Shown in pieces: positions 1 through 5,131 of a DNA stretch of 5,131 bases (positions are counted from its first letter, which is position 1; each line of letters starts with the position of its first letter). Made by a program: the position numbers and the translations under genes. This stretch comes from Acidimicrobiaceae bacterium (GTDB lineage: Bacteria > Actinomycetota > Acidimicrobiia > Acidimicrobiales > Acidimicrobiaceae). The notes beneath the pieces are model-generated. The model searched no databases, had not been told where the DNA came from, and was given only the letters and a program-made list of their open reading frames with translations. The DNA is taken from contig JABEUO010000171.1 of assembly GCA_013044415.1 (NCBI GenBank), forward strand, positions 1-5,131, written 5' to 3'.

Positions 1-46
1 CGTTTGAGCGCAGGTCTCAGGGCTTCGCCCTGGTGGGGCTCTACAT

Positions 47-67
47 CCCCATGGCTAAAGCCAGGGG
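47..67 (-). repeat. Bulged hairpin resembling an IS605 right-end hairpin
   Basis: On the plus strand CCCC (47-50) pairs with GGGG (64-67) and TGGC (52-55) with GCCA (60-63), leaving a single bulged A at 51 and a TAAA loop. On the minus strand the order GAATA, hairpin, ATGT resembles the end of many TnpB-type elements. The stem is seen directly; the element assignment is inferred. Confidence 0.45.
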
Positions 68-193
68 TATTCCGCCCCACACCCCATTCTGGTAAAAAAC
101 AAGGCTAATTTCGCGAAGGCGACGAGGCTCGACATAAGTTACCCTCTCGCCCCGCCGATTTCGCGCTAATCAACGGGCAACCTACAGGAAAAG

Positions 194-214
194 ACCAATT
201 GGGGACAAATTGGT
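194..214. repeat. Perfect 7-bp inverted repeat
   Basis: ACCAATT (194-200) and AATTGGT (208-214) are perfectly complementary around a 7-nt loop. It lies in the middle of the structured left region and could be an internal helix of an RNA encoded there. It has no T-run and is not placed as the terminator of any visible gene. Confidence 0.5.
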
Positions 215-302
215 GTGATTCGCCGGGTATATCTCTCGATGCTTTCAGATGGACCTATCAGCCCTTCGGGTAAATCCCCTACGGTGGGTTTAATTATGAA
301 TA

Positions 303-320
303 CTCGGCGTTTCAGCCGAG
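303..320 (+). repeat. Hairpin resembling an IS605 right-end hairpin
   Basis: CTCGGC (303-308) pairs perfectly with GCCGAG (315-320) around the loop GTTTCA. Read on the plus strand it sits in the context GAATA-hairpin-GAG, like the end of TnpB-family elements and their guide RNAs. Read on the minus strand it follows the hydrolase gene and is followed by an AT-rich stretch, so a role in transcription termination is an alternative. Confidence 0.45.
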
Positions 321-346
321 GAGCCGACACCTTTCAAACTGCGTCA

Positions 347-363
347 CGTTAGACCTTCTAACG
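347..363 (-). terminator. Candidate terminator of the MBL-fold hydrolase gene
   Basis: CGTTAGA (347-353) and TCTAACG (357-363) form a perfect 7-bp stem with a 3-nt loop, about 34 nt past the hydrolase stop codon on the minus strand. The next minus-strand bases are not T-rich, so it would be a hairpin without a U-tract, which high- and mid-GC Gram-positive bacteria often use. It could also belong to the neighbouring structured element. Confidence 0.35.
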
Positions 364-396
364 GCACAAAGCGGACTAAATCTCGCAGTGCGCTTG

Positions 397-1299
397 CTAG
401 CGGATAAGCTCAAATCCTCCATCTTCCCCTTGGTTGACCACGCCAGAATCCTGCAAGTACCGCAAGGCGGCCATAGTCGAAGCTAGCGCTGCCCATCTGA
501 TTTTTTCACTCAATTGATGCCCATAGACGATTTCCACAAGTTCTTCCCCGGTCACTTGGGGATTAAGTAGAATAGCCTCGACGAGTTGGTCCAACCTGGC
601 CTTTCGGTGAGCCACATAGTAGCTAATAACCTCTTCACCAAGACCCTTGTCCATCACCGGTCCATGCCCGGGAGCCAGTCGAGTGAAGTCGACTTCAGAA
701 ACACGATTCAATGAATCTAGGTATTGGCCTAGATTTCCGTCGGGATATGCAACTACCGATGTCCCTCGACCGAGGACGTGATCCCCAGTCAGAAGTACTC
801 CTGAGGCAAGAAGAAAACTGAGGTGATCCCCGCAATGACCTGGAGTAGGTATTACCTCAAGACTGATACCTGAGATAGATATTCGCCCCGACAGCTTTAG
901 GCGCCTAAAGGAGAGCTTATCAAAACTCTCTGGGTGAGCAAATACCTCCACCCCCAACGTAGATGCGAGAGTAAAGGCCGCCTCAGAATGATCCTGATGA
1001 TGATGAGTCAAACATATCGCCCTAATCGCAAGGCCACGCTCTCTCGCCACTTCAGATATCCTGGCCAGGTGTGTCGGAGAATCAGGGCCAGGGTCCAACA
1101 GGATCGCTGATCCATCTGTCCCATATATCAGGTAGCTATTCGTACCGTCCAAGGTCATCGCAGATGCATTGGGCGCTAGCAATCTAATCAAACCCGCCTC
1201 TACATCTTGCACGATGGCAAGCTCACCCAACTCCGGTCCTTTGGAAGTACGGGGATCTGAAAGAGACTCGGGAACTGTCACTCTTCTCATTGTAGCCAA
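397..1299 (-). CDS. MBL-fold metallo-hydrolase, LACTB2-like
   Basis: This is a zinc-dependent hydrolase of the metallo-beta-lactamase superfamily; the substrate cannot be read from sequence. Numbering is for the 300-residue reading. The metal site is complete: the HxHxDH motif is H99-x-H101-x-D103-H104, followed by H155 in PTPGH, D173 in TGDHVLG and H212 in LAPGHGP. An early DGTNSYLI segment (51-58) and a LDPGPD turn (68-73) start the beta sandwich. After the catalytic domain, residues 228-290 (HRKAR, then helices ending in a YLQDSGVV strand) look like the winged-helix tail of the LACTB2 group, whose animal member is an endoribonuclease; bacterial members are mostly uncharacterised. No signal peptide or membrane segment is seen, so it is probably cytoplasmic. 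The longest reading starts at TTG (1297-1299), but ATG at 1288-1290 and GTG at 1279-1281 are alternatives, and none has a clear ribosome site. It lies 204 bp downstream of the exporter on the same strand. Confidence 0.86.
   Translation of the reverse strand: MATMRRVTVPESLSDPRTSKGPELGELAIVQDVEAGLIRLLAPNASAMTLDGTNSYLIYGTDGSAILLDPGPDSPTHLARISEVARERGLAIRAICLTHHHQDHSEAAFTLASTLGVEVFAHPESFDKLSFRRLKLSGRISISGISLEVIPTPGHCGDHLSFLLASGVLLTGDHVLGRGTSVVAYPDGNLGQYLDSLNRVSEVDFTRLAPGHGPVMDKGLGEEVISYYVAHRKARLDQLVEAILLNPQVTGEELVEIVYGHQLSEKIRWAALASTMAALRYLQDSGVVNQGEDGGFELIR
1289..1294 (-). promoter_or_regulatory. Possible -10 box for a leaderless GTG start of the hydrolase
   Basis: TACAAT on the minus strand ends 7 nt before the in-frame GTG at 1279-1281. 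This is the spacing expected if transcription begins at that codon, as in actinobacterial leaderless genes. If it is real, the protein is 294 residues and the TTG and ATG starts upstream are not used. No good -35 box is seen (the hexamer 17 nt upstream is CTGTAG), which keeps confidence low. Confidence 0.3.
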
Positions 1300-1503
1300 T
1301 GCATTGCGCCACTACAGGGCGGTCCTATGTTGTTGCTGCTATCTAGCTCTCACTCTCCAGCGCAAAAGAGCACTTCACCCGGTTTAGCCGCCTCAGTCCG
1401 ACACCATGAGACACGAGCTCGACTTTGAACTAGCACCAACAATCGTCAACGACGCACAGCTCATCCCCTCACTTCTGCATCAGAGTTTCGGTAAAGGCGG
1501 ACG
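1300..1503. other. Intergenic gap between exporter and hydrolase
   Basis: No gene and no strong stem-loop is seen here, so read-through from the exporter into the hydrolase remains possible. On the minus strand TTGACG (1444-1449) is a fair -35 box, but the best -10 at the right spacing, CAAAGT, matches only three of six consensus positions. A plus-strand open frame crossing 1169-1387 is antisense to the hydrolase start and lacks coding signals. Confidence 0.4.
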
Positions 1504-3255
1504 CTATACGCTCTGAGGATCGGGAGAACTTCCCACCATTTCTCCGGTGACCACACCGGCTTCGTCCTCGACATGTATCATGCGATCGCCACCACGCAAC
1601 CAAGACGTCACCGCCGCAATTAAGCAGAGCGCCACTGCGAGGGCAAAGGCGATGACTAGACCATGCTTGAAAGGACCTGAAATTAGTGAAGGAAAGAATG
1701 AATGTCCGTAGAGGTGGACTAACTGCGCGTGCGGTATCGACTTGGCTGCCGATCCTAAGAGCAGTTGGAGCGGGTTATATCCCAAGAATGCGGCGAAAAT
1801 AGACGCTACGGCTGGTACTTCAGAAATACGAACCGCCGCCGGTCTAGGAACTCCATTGGCCATCAATCCATTCAACAAGTGATGAGGTAGAGAAGTGGAC
1901 AGACCAGCAATCAATAGTGAGAAGAATATCCCCACCGAAAGCACCTGGCCGGTATTTATGAACGTCGCCATAACACCTGAAGCGGCACCTCGGTCCGTCG
2001 GTTTCACGGAACTCATCACCGCCGACGTATTTGGTGCCGCAAACAGTCCGAAACCTACTCCATTCAGAAAGATTATGACGGCGAAGTATGGATAGGCGAA
2101 GTTGACCGGAAGCAGTACGAGACTGATAAACGATGCCGCAGCAACGAGCATCCCGAGTGTAGAGAAATACCTAGCACCGTAACGGTCGGAGAGGTGACCG
2201 GAAATCGGCCCCGCTAGCAGAAAACCGAAGGTCAGTGGGAGCAGATATATACCAGCCCAAAGCGGAGTTTGCGAGAAGTTATATCCTCGGAGGGGAAGCC
2301 AGATTCCCTGGAGCCAGAGTATAAGCATGAACTGGAGCCCGCCTCTGCCCATAGCCGAAAGTAGGTTAGAGAAGGCACCCGCCGAAAATGCCCTATTCAG
2401 AAAGAGCCGCGGATTGAGCATCGGATGGTCGGACTTGGTCTCGTAGATTAGAAAAACAACAAGTAGGATTATCCCGGCGATTAGTTCGGCATCGACATAC
2501 GGAGCTCGCCAGGACATCGATGCGCTTCCATGGGGTTGCACTCCATAGGTGATAGCTATCAGAATCAGAACTAGAGACAATCCAAAAAGCCCGCCCCCCA
2601 CGAGATCGACCTTCGACTTCAATCTCGTCGACTGGTCCCTCAACATGAAATACGCCCAGACGGTCCCGATGATTCCGAAGGGGACCGAGACCCAAAACAC
2701 CAGTCTCCAGTCCAGGTCGGCCAACAATCCACCTGCGATTAGACCGATAAAACTTCCCGCCAAACCGGCGACCTGGTTTATTCCCAGGGCCGCCCCTCTC
2801 CTTGTTGATGGGAATGCATCGGTAATGATCGCAGTAGAATTTGCGAAAATTAACGCTCCGCCAATTCCCTGTACGACCCTGAGAATAATGAGCTCCATGG
2901 CTCCCGAACCGCCCTTGCCCGGGAGAAGGGCCAAGGCGGCTGACGCAACGGTGAAGACCAAAAAGCCTAAGTTGTAGAGCCTTACTCGTCCAAGGATGTC
3001 GCCTAACCGACCAAACGCGACCACCAGGATGGCTGCGGCTACCTGAAAGCCGAGCAGTGTCCAAAGTAGATAGCCGACATTTCCCGGAGCCAATGGTTGC
3101 AGGTCAATACCCTTAAAGACCGCAGGAAGCGAAATAATAAGGATAGACGTGTTCAAAAATGCCATGAAACTGCCGAGGGTTGTATTCGAAAGTACGATGT
3201 AGCGGTATGTAACCGGGTTATCACGCAACTCGGTCAGCTTCGATGAAATAGTCAA
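1504..3255 (-). CDS. MFS exporter, 14-helix DHA2 (EmrB/QacA) type
   Basis: This is an inner-membrane transporter of 583 residues, probably a proton-linked drug or metabolite exporter; the substrate is unknown. Hydrophobic segments lie near residues 22-44, 62-83, 93-111, 121-143, 156-178, 182-204, 218-237, 256-272, 293-318, 332-352, 364-384, 388-408, 425-452 and 533-553, giving 14 helices. Motif A is seen as GRLGDILGR (82-90), with a second copy as GHLSDRYG (353-360), and motif B as R126 with QGIGG (129-133). Motif C is degenerate: GSFIGLIAGG (167-176). The first-helix motif usually written LDxTxxxxxLP reads LNTSILIISLP (34-44), so the usual acidic residue is Asn35. A hydrophilic stretch of about 80 residues (453-530) separates helices 13 and 14. 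The start is TTG at 3253-3255, chosen because AGGGG (3262-3266) lies 6 nt upstream. It diverges from the secretion ATPase gene and no regulator gene lies beside it. Confidence 0.92.
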   Translation of the reverse strand: MTISSKLTELRDNPVTYRYIVLSNTTLGSFMAFLNTSILIISLPAVFKGIDLQPLAPGNVGYLLWTLLGFQVAAAILVVAFGRLGDILGRVRLYNLGFLVFTVASAALALLPGKGGSGAMELIILRVVQGIGGALIFANSTAIITDAFPSTRRGAALGINQVAGLAGSFIGLIAGGLLADLDWRLVFWVSVPFGIIGTVWAYFMLRDQSTRLKSKVDLVGGGLFGLSLVLILIAITYGVQPHGSASMSWRAPYVDAELIAGIILLVVFLIYETKSDHPMLNPRLFLNRAFSAGAFSNLLSAMGRGGLQFMLILWLQGIWLPLRGYNFSQTPLWAGIYLLPLTFGFLLAGPISGHLSDRYGARYFSTLGMLVAAASFISLVLLPVNFAYPYFAVIIFLNGVGFGLFAAPNTSAVMSSVKPTDRGAASGVMATFINTGQVLSVGIFFSLLIAGLSTSLPHHLLNGLMANGVPRPAAVRISEVPAVASIFAAFLGYNPLQLLLGSAAKSIPHAQLVHLYGHSFFPSLISGPFKHGLVIAFALAVALCLIAAVTSWLRGGDRMIHVEDEAGVVTGEMVGSSPDPQSV

Positions 3256-3261
3256 GTAGGG

Positions 3262-3266
3262 CCCCT
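3262..3266 (-). promoter_or_regulatory. Ribosome binding site supporting the TTG start of the exporter
   Basis: AGGGG on the minus strand sits 6 nt before TTG at 3255. There is no in-frame ATG with a comparable site nearby, so this decides the start. Confidence 0.5.
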
Positions 3267-3271
3267 AAAAG

Positions 3272-3296
3272 CTAGGTCGACTTCTGCGGAACCTAG
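3272..3296. repeat. Inverted repeat in the exporter leader
   Basis: CTAGGT (3272-3277) and ACCTAG (3291-3296) are perfect inverted repeats with 13 bp between them, so half-site centres are 19 bp apart. It lies between the predicted exporter promoter and its start codon. It could be an operator or an mRNA hairpin near the ribosome site; six-base arms can also arise by chance. Confidence 0.3.
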
Positions 3297-3347
3297 ACAA
3301 ACCGATGACGGATGGGTTCCACGCCAGATAAAAATCCTACAGCTCAA

Positions 3348-3375
3348 ATTATTTTTTGTTGCTTAATGCAATCAA
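3348..3375 (-). promoter_or_regulatory. Predicted sigma-70-type promoter of the exporter
   Basis: On the minus strand TTGATT (3370-3375) and AATAAT (3348-3353) are separated by 16 bp and match the -35 and -10 consensus at four and five of six positions. Predicted transcription would start near 3341, giving a leader of about 85 nt. The spacer contains a small dyad, TTGC-TTAAT-GCAA (3359-3371), that could be a regulator site. Confidence 0.45.
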
Positions 3376-3420
3376 ATCCGCCTCCAAGAAGCCTAACTTT
3401 TTAATTACCTTACGCTCCAG

Positions 3421-3449
3421 TTGACAAATGAAACATTTGTAGTAAGAAT
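3421..3449 (+). promoter_or_regulatory. Predicted sigma-70-type promoter of the secretion ATPase gene
   Basis: A perfect -35 box TTGACA (3421-3426) is followed after 17 bp by AAGAAT (3444-3449), which matches four of six -10 positions. Transcription would begin near 3456, about 30 nt before the ATPase start, leaving room for the GGAGGG ribosome site at 3471-3476. Confidence 0.5.
3424..3440. promoter_or_regulatory. Palindromic operator-like site within the ATPase promoter
   Basis: ACAAATG (3424-3430), AAA, CATTTGT (3434-3440) is a perfect 7-bp inverted repeat with a 3-bp centre. It overlaps the last three bases of the -35 box and fills most of the spacer, the classic position for a repressor that blocks RNA polymerase. 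The symmetry and 17-bp size suit a dimeric helix-turn-helix repressor such as the TetR, MarR or GntR families, but no such gene is in the window and the family is not determined. Confidence 0.45.
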
Positions 3450-3485
3450 TAGCTAGCACGGTCGCCATAGGGAGGGTAGGGGCGG

Positions 3486-4826
3486 ATGGAATTGGCGGAA
3501 GAACTCACATACCCATCGCACCGAGGTAACCAACAACTACTGGACGTCTCTTTAAGCCGGACGATTGACCTGCGTTCACTTGAAGATCGAGTATCCGATA
3601 AATGTAGGTCCAGGAATTTGGATCCAGGCAATGCAGACTCCGCAGACGAAATCTTCGAAGTAATTCGACAGGAGGTAGTGTCCAATCGCAGCAAATCTGT
3701 AGGTTCCGTGGAAGCAAACTCGGCGGAGAAGATATTCCGATCGATCTGCGGCCTCGGACCGATCGATGCTGCGATGCGTGACCCTCAAGTCTGGGAAATC
3801 ATAATTAATGCGCCCGATGCAATCTTCGTCCGGCGCCACTTCGGAGCGACAGAGAAACTGTCAGAATCCTTTTACGACGACGACCACCTTAATCGCACCG
3901 TCTCCAGGCTGCTCGAGCGGAGCATTGGATCCCACAGAAAGCTCGATCCGGTTGCCGGACTTCAGGACGCACAACTAACCGATGGATCCAGGGTCCACAT
4001 TGTCCATCCTGAACTCACTAAATCCGCCCACCTATGCGTCAATATTCGCAAGTTCACCGGTCTCACAAATCGTTCACTCTCTCAGTTAGTCCACAAAGCG
4101 ATGCTAAGTTCACCGAGTGCCGCACTTCTTGTCGCTGCGATTAGATCGAATGCCACCATCATTCTTGCAGGACCTCCCGGTGCGGGGAAAACTACCCTCC
4201 TAGGCTGTCTGGCTAGCGAACTAGACCCTTCGACCCGTGTCGTAATTGCTGAGGAAGTTCCAGAGACGAACATAAGTCTGTCAAACGTTGCTCACCTGCA
4301 ATCGAGGCCGGAGCGGCAGGACCGTCCCGAAATTGATCTAAGGCGACTAGTGGCTGGCTTTTTGCGAATGGCCCCGGACATAGCAATAGTGGGCGAGGTC
4401 AGGGACCGTGAGTCCCTTCCCTTCCTCTTGACGACATCATCTGGAGTCCAGGGCATGACTACGATTCATGCCTCCTCGGCCAGGCAGGCTCTTTCAAGAC
4501 TTGGCGTTATGGCCCAACTAAATGGCATCAATCTCGCTCCACAAGCACTCTGCGCTCTCGTATCGGATGCGGTCGACATTGTAGCCTACGTTCAGCGCAT
4601 AAATTCTGTTCCGAAAATTACCGAGATCATTGCCGTCGAGGACCCCCAGACCAAGGAATCGTCGGGCTTTACTACCACGTCGATGATAAAGCTTAATCCG
4701 CCAGACGACCTCGCATATTCAAGTGGTCCGGTCCCCCACCGCTTACGGACCAGGCTAGCCGAACACGGTTATGACCTGGGAGAACTTCTCGCTAACTGCA
4801 GCAAAGACCCATTCGCCAGTAGCTAG
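3486..4826 (+). CDS. CpaF/TadA-family secretion ATPase (type II/IV secretion, Tad-like)
   Basis: This is a 446-residue cytoplasmic ATPase of the type II/IV secretion superfamily, which forms hexamers and drives assembly of Tad/Flp pili or related export machines. The N-terminal domain carries GLGPIDAAMRDPQVWEIIIN (89-108), the family's usual entry motif, then LDPVAGLQDAQLTDGSRV (153-170) and the basic strand NIRKF (186-190). The nucleotide domain has Walker A GPPGAGKTT (229-237, K235), an Asp-box equivalent at AEEVPE (255-260), a Walker B region APDIAIVGEVRDRE (296-309, catalytic E304) and the His box GMTTIHA (323-329, H328). GEVRDRE and AEEVPE differ from the common GEVRGGE and IEDTAE forms, which suggests an actinobacterial side branch that I associate, without proof, with plasmid or integrated-element secretion loci. 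Start ATG is supported by GGAGGG (3471-3476) 9 nt upstream. It has its own promoter and operator-like palindrome. No other Tad gene is visible in the window. Confidence 0.9.
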   Translation: MELAEELTYPSHRGNQQLLDVSLSRTIDLRSLEDRVSDKCRSRNLDPGNADSADEIFEVIRQEVVSNRSKSVGSVEANSAEKIFRSICGLGPIDAAMRDPQVWEIIINAPDAIFVRRHFGATEKLSESFYDDDHLNRTVSRLLERSIGSHRKLDPVAGLQDAQLTDGSRVHIVHPELTKSAHLCVNIRKFTGLTNRSLSQLVHKAMLSSPSAALLVAAIRSNATIILAGPPGAGKTTLLGCLASELDPSTRVVIAEEVPETNISLSNVAHLQSRPERQDRPEIDLRRLVAGFLRMAPDIAIVGEVRDRESLPFLLTTSSGVQGMTTIHASSARQALSRLGVMAQLNGINLAPQALCALVSDAVDIVAYVQRINSVPKITEIIAVEDPQTKESSGFTTTSMIKLNPPDDLAYSSGPVPHRLRTRLAEHGYDLGELLANCSKDPFASS

Positions 4827-4835
4827 CTTGCCAAT

Positions 4836-4872
4836 CCTCCGACACCTTATGGCTGATGCCGGGAGTCGGAGG
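4836..4872 (+). terminator. Stem-loop after the ATPase gene
   Basis: CCTCCGAC (4836-4843) and GTCGGAGG (4865-4872) form a perfect 8-bp, GC-rich stem with a 21-nt loop, starting 10 nt after the ATPase stop. The loop holds a further small pairing, GGC (4851-4853) with GCC (4858-4860). No T-run follows, so it may act as a U-tract-less terminator, an attenuator or an mRNA-stabilising processing structure ahead of the next gene. Confidence 0.4.
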
Positions 4873-4916
4873 CTAAGCCCTACAAACCAGCCTGTTTAAA
4901 AGATCAAGCGGACCTT

Positions 4917-4923
4917 AAAGGAG
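4917..4923 (+). promoter_or_regulatory. Strong ribosome binding site ahead of a partial gene
   Basis: AAAGGAG is a near-ideal Shine-Dalgarno sequence and lies 10 nt before TTG at 4934-4936. It is the main reason for calling the open frame that runs off the right end a gene. Confidence 0.4.
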
Positions 4924-4933
4924 TTGGAGCAGC

Positions 4934-5131
4934 TTGCATAGAGACAAAACGGCCTACGAGCAGATGCCTTGTCAGCCCGATACTTTGAAATCTACTTCCA
5001 CCGACAGACCTACAAGTAAAGAATCGGCAAAAAACGCTGGTCGGTTTGATTCGGCGGAGATCGCACAATTCAATCCAGTGTCGACTCGAGAGTTGTTGCC
5101 CTACTCCCAAAAGGAACTCTTTGACGCTCAG
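4934..5131 (+). CDS. Partial hypothetical protein, runs off the window end
   Basis: From TTG at 4934 the frame stays open for 66 codons and exits the window in frame, so only the N-terminus is seen. The frame opens after a TAA at 4916-4918. AAAGGAG at 4917-4923 supports the TTG start; ATG at 4964 is an alternative with a poorer upstream site. The visible residues are polar and rich in Ser, Thr, Gln and Lys (for example STSTDRPTSKES near 20-31, and STRELLPYSQKELFDAQ at the end), with no membrane segment, signal peptide or recognisable motif. That argues against it being the start of a TadB/TadC membrane protein, which would normally follow a CpaF gene. It lies 107 bp beyond the ATPase gene, same strand, after a stem-loop. 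A minus-strand open frame at 4904-5110 overlaps it and lacks a ribosome site. The function is unknown, and the call rests on the ribosome site and open frame only. Confidence 0.42.
   Translation, partial: MHRDKTAYEQMPCQPDTLKSTSTDRPTSKESAKNAGRFDSAEIAQFNPVSTRELLPYSQKELFDAQ

Larger units (their letters stand above)
1..340. mobile_element. Possible IS200/IS605-type element remnant or omega-RNA-like structured region
   Basis: No frame here gives a convincing protein. The longest open stretches are about 50 codons, lack a good start and ribosome site, and match nothing I recognise. What is visible is structure: hairpins at 18-32, 47-67, 194-214 and 303-320. Read on the minus strand, the 47-67 hairpin (CCCCTGGC, loop TTTA, GCCA, one bulged T, GGGG) is preceded by GAATA; read on the plus strand, the 303-320 hairpin (CTCGGC, loop GTTTCA, GCCGAG) is preceded by GAATA and followed by GAG. 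Both resemble the subterminal hairpin at the right end of many IS200/IS605 elements, which is also the 3' part of the TnpB guide RNA. The plus-strand run of short pairings at 260-290 fits that reading. The two hairpins face outward about 250 bp apart, so this could be a non-autonomous element or two overlapping decayed ends. No tnpB coding sequence is seen. The family assignment is inference from pattern memory. Confidence 0.35.

Noticed and set aside
160..325. A 54-codon open frame on the minus strand
   Set aside because: It has only a GTG near its start, no ribosome site and no recognisable motif, and it runs straight through strong hairpins, so it is better explained as non-coding structured DNA.
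1..396. rRNA, tmRNA or RNase P RNA
   Set aside because: I compared both strands with the conserved parts of these RNAs from memory. No tRNA-like 3' domain, tag peptide or conserved rRNA block could be placed.
2549..2977. A 142-residue plus-strand open frame antisense to the exporter
   Set aside because: It is complementary to a confirmed gene, has no ribosome site and shows Pro/Lys-rich antisense composition.
2393..3064. A 223-residue minus-strand open frame inside the exporter gene
   Set aside because: It is the shifted frame of the exporter, rich in Arg, Gly and Ser, with no family motif; the overlapping exporter frame carries all MFS motifs.
3737..3767. Direct repeat CCGATCGAT, two copies 22 bp apart inside the ATPase gene
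   Set aside because: Short, within coding sequence of normal protein composition and without further copies; likely chance from codon use.
324..4846. CCGACACC found at 324, 1398 and 4839
   Set aside because: Three copies of an 8-mer with non-matching flanks, irregular spacing and no consistent relation to genes; not enough to call a repeat family.
4904..5110. A 68-residue minus-strand open frame at the right end
   Set aside because: It overlaps the plus-strand partial gene that has a strong ribosome site, and it has no start signal of its own.
1..5131. CRISPR array or tRNA gene
   Set aside because: No regularly spaced repeats and no cloverleaf with a T-loop motif were seen on either strand.

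Overview
This 5.1 kb window most likely comes from a chromosome or large element of a mid-GC (about 50%) bacterium, plausibly an actinobacterium of the Acidimicrobiia type. That placement is inferred from the style of the CpaF/TadA ATPase and the 14-helix MFS exporter, frequent TTG start codons and a possible leaderless start; no marker gene (rRNA, ribosomal protein, tRNA) is present to confirm it.

Layout, left to right. Positions 1-396 hold no convincing gene. The stretch contains at least five perfect or near-perfect hairpins, and two of them resemble the subterminal hairpins of IS200/IS605 (TnpB/omega-RNA) elements; it may be a decayed or non-autonomous element, or the end of one whose transposase lies outside the window. 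Positions 397-1299 (minus) encode a LACTB2-like metallo-beta-lactamase-fold hydrolase with an intact zinc site and a C-terminal winged-helix-like region. After a 204-bp gap with no clear terminator, 1504-3255 (minus) encodes a 14-helix DHA2/EmrB-type major facilitator exporter. Positions 3256-3485 form a divergent control region with a promoter in each direction. The rightward promoter has a perfect TTGACA -35 box, and a perfect 7-3-7 palindrome begins inside that box and runs through the spacer. Positions 3486-4826 (plus) encode a CpaF/TadA-family secretion ATPase. A stem-loop follows, and then the probable start of a further rightward gene runs off the window end at 5131.

How the parts may work together. 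The exporter and hydrolase face the same way and could be transcribed together from the 3348-3375 promoter, although the 204-bp gap also leaves room for a separate promoter. The ATPase would power assembly of a Tad-type pilus or related secretion machine, but no tadB/tadC, pilin, prepilin peptidase or tadZ gene is visible, so its partners are either to the right or elsewhere. The most notable features are the palindromic operator-like site in the ATPase promoter and the IS605-like structured DNA at the left edge. I found no CRISPR array, prophage gene or defence gene.
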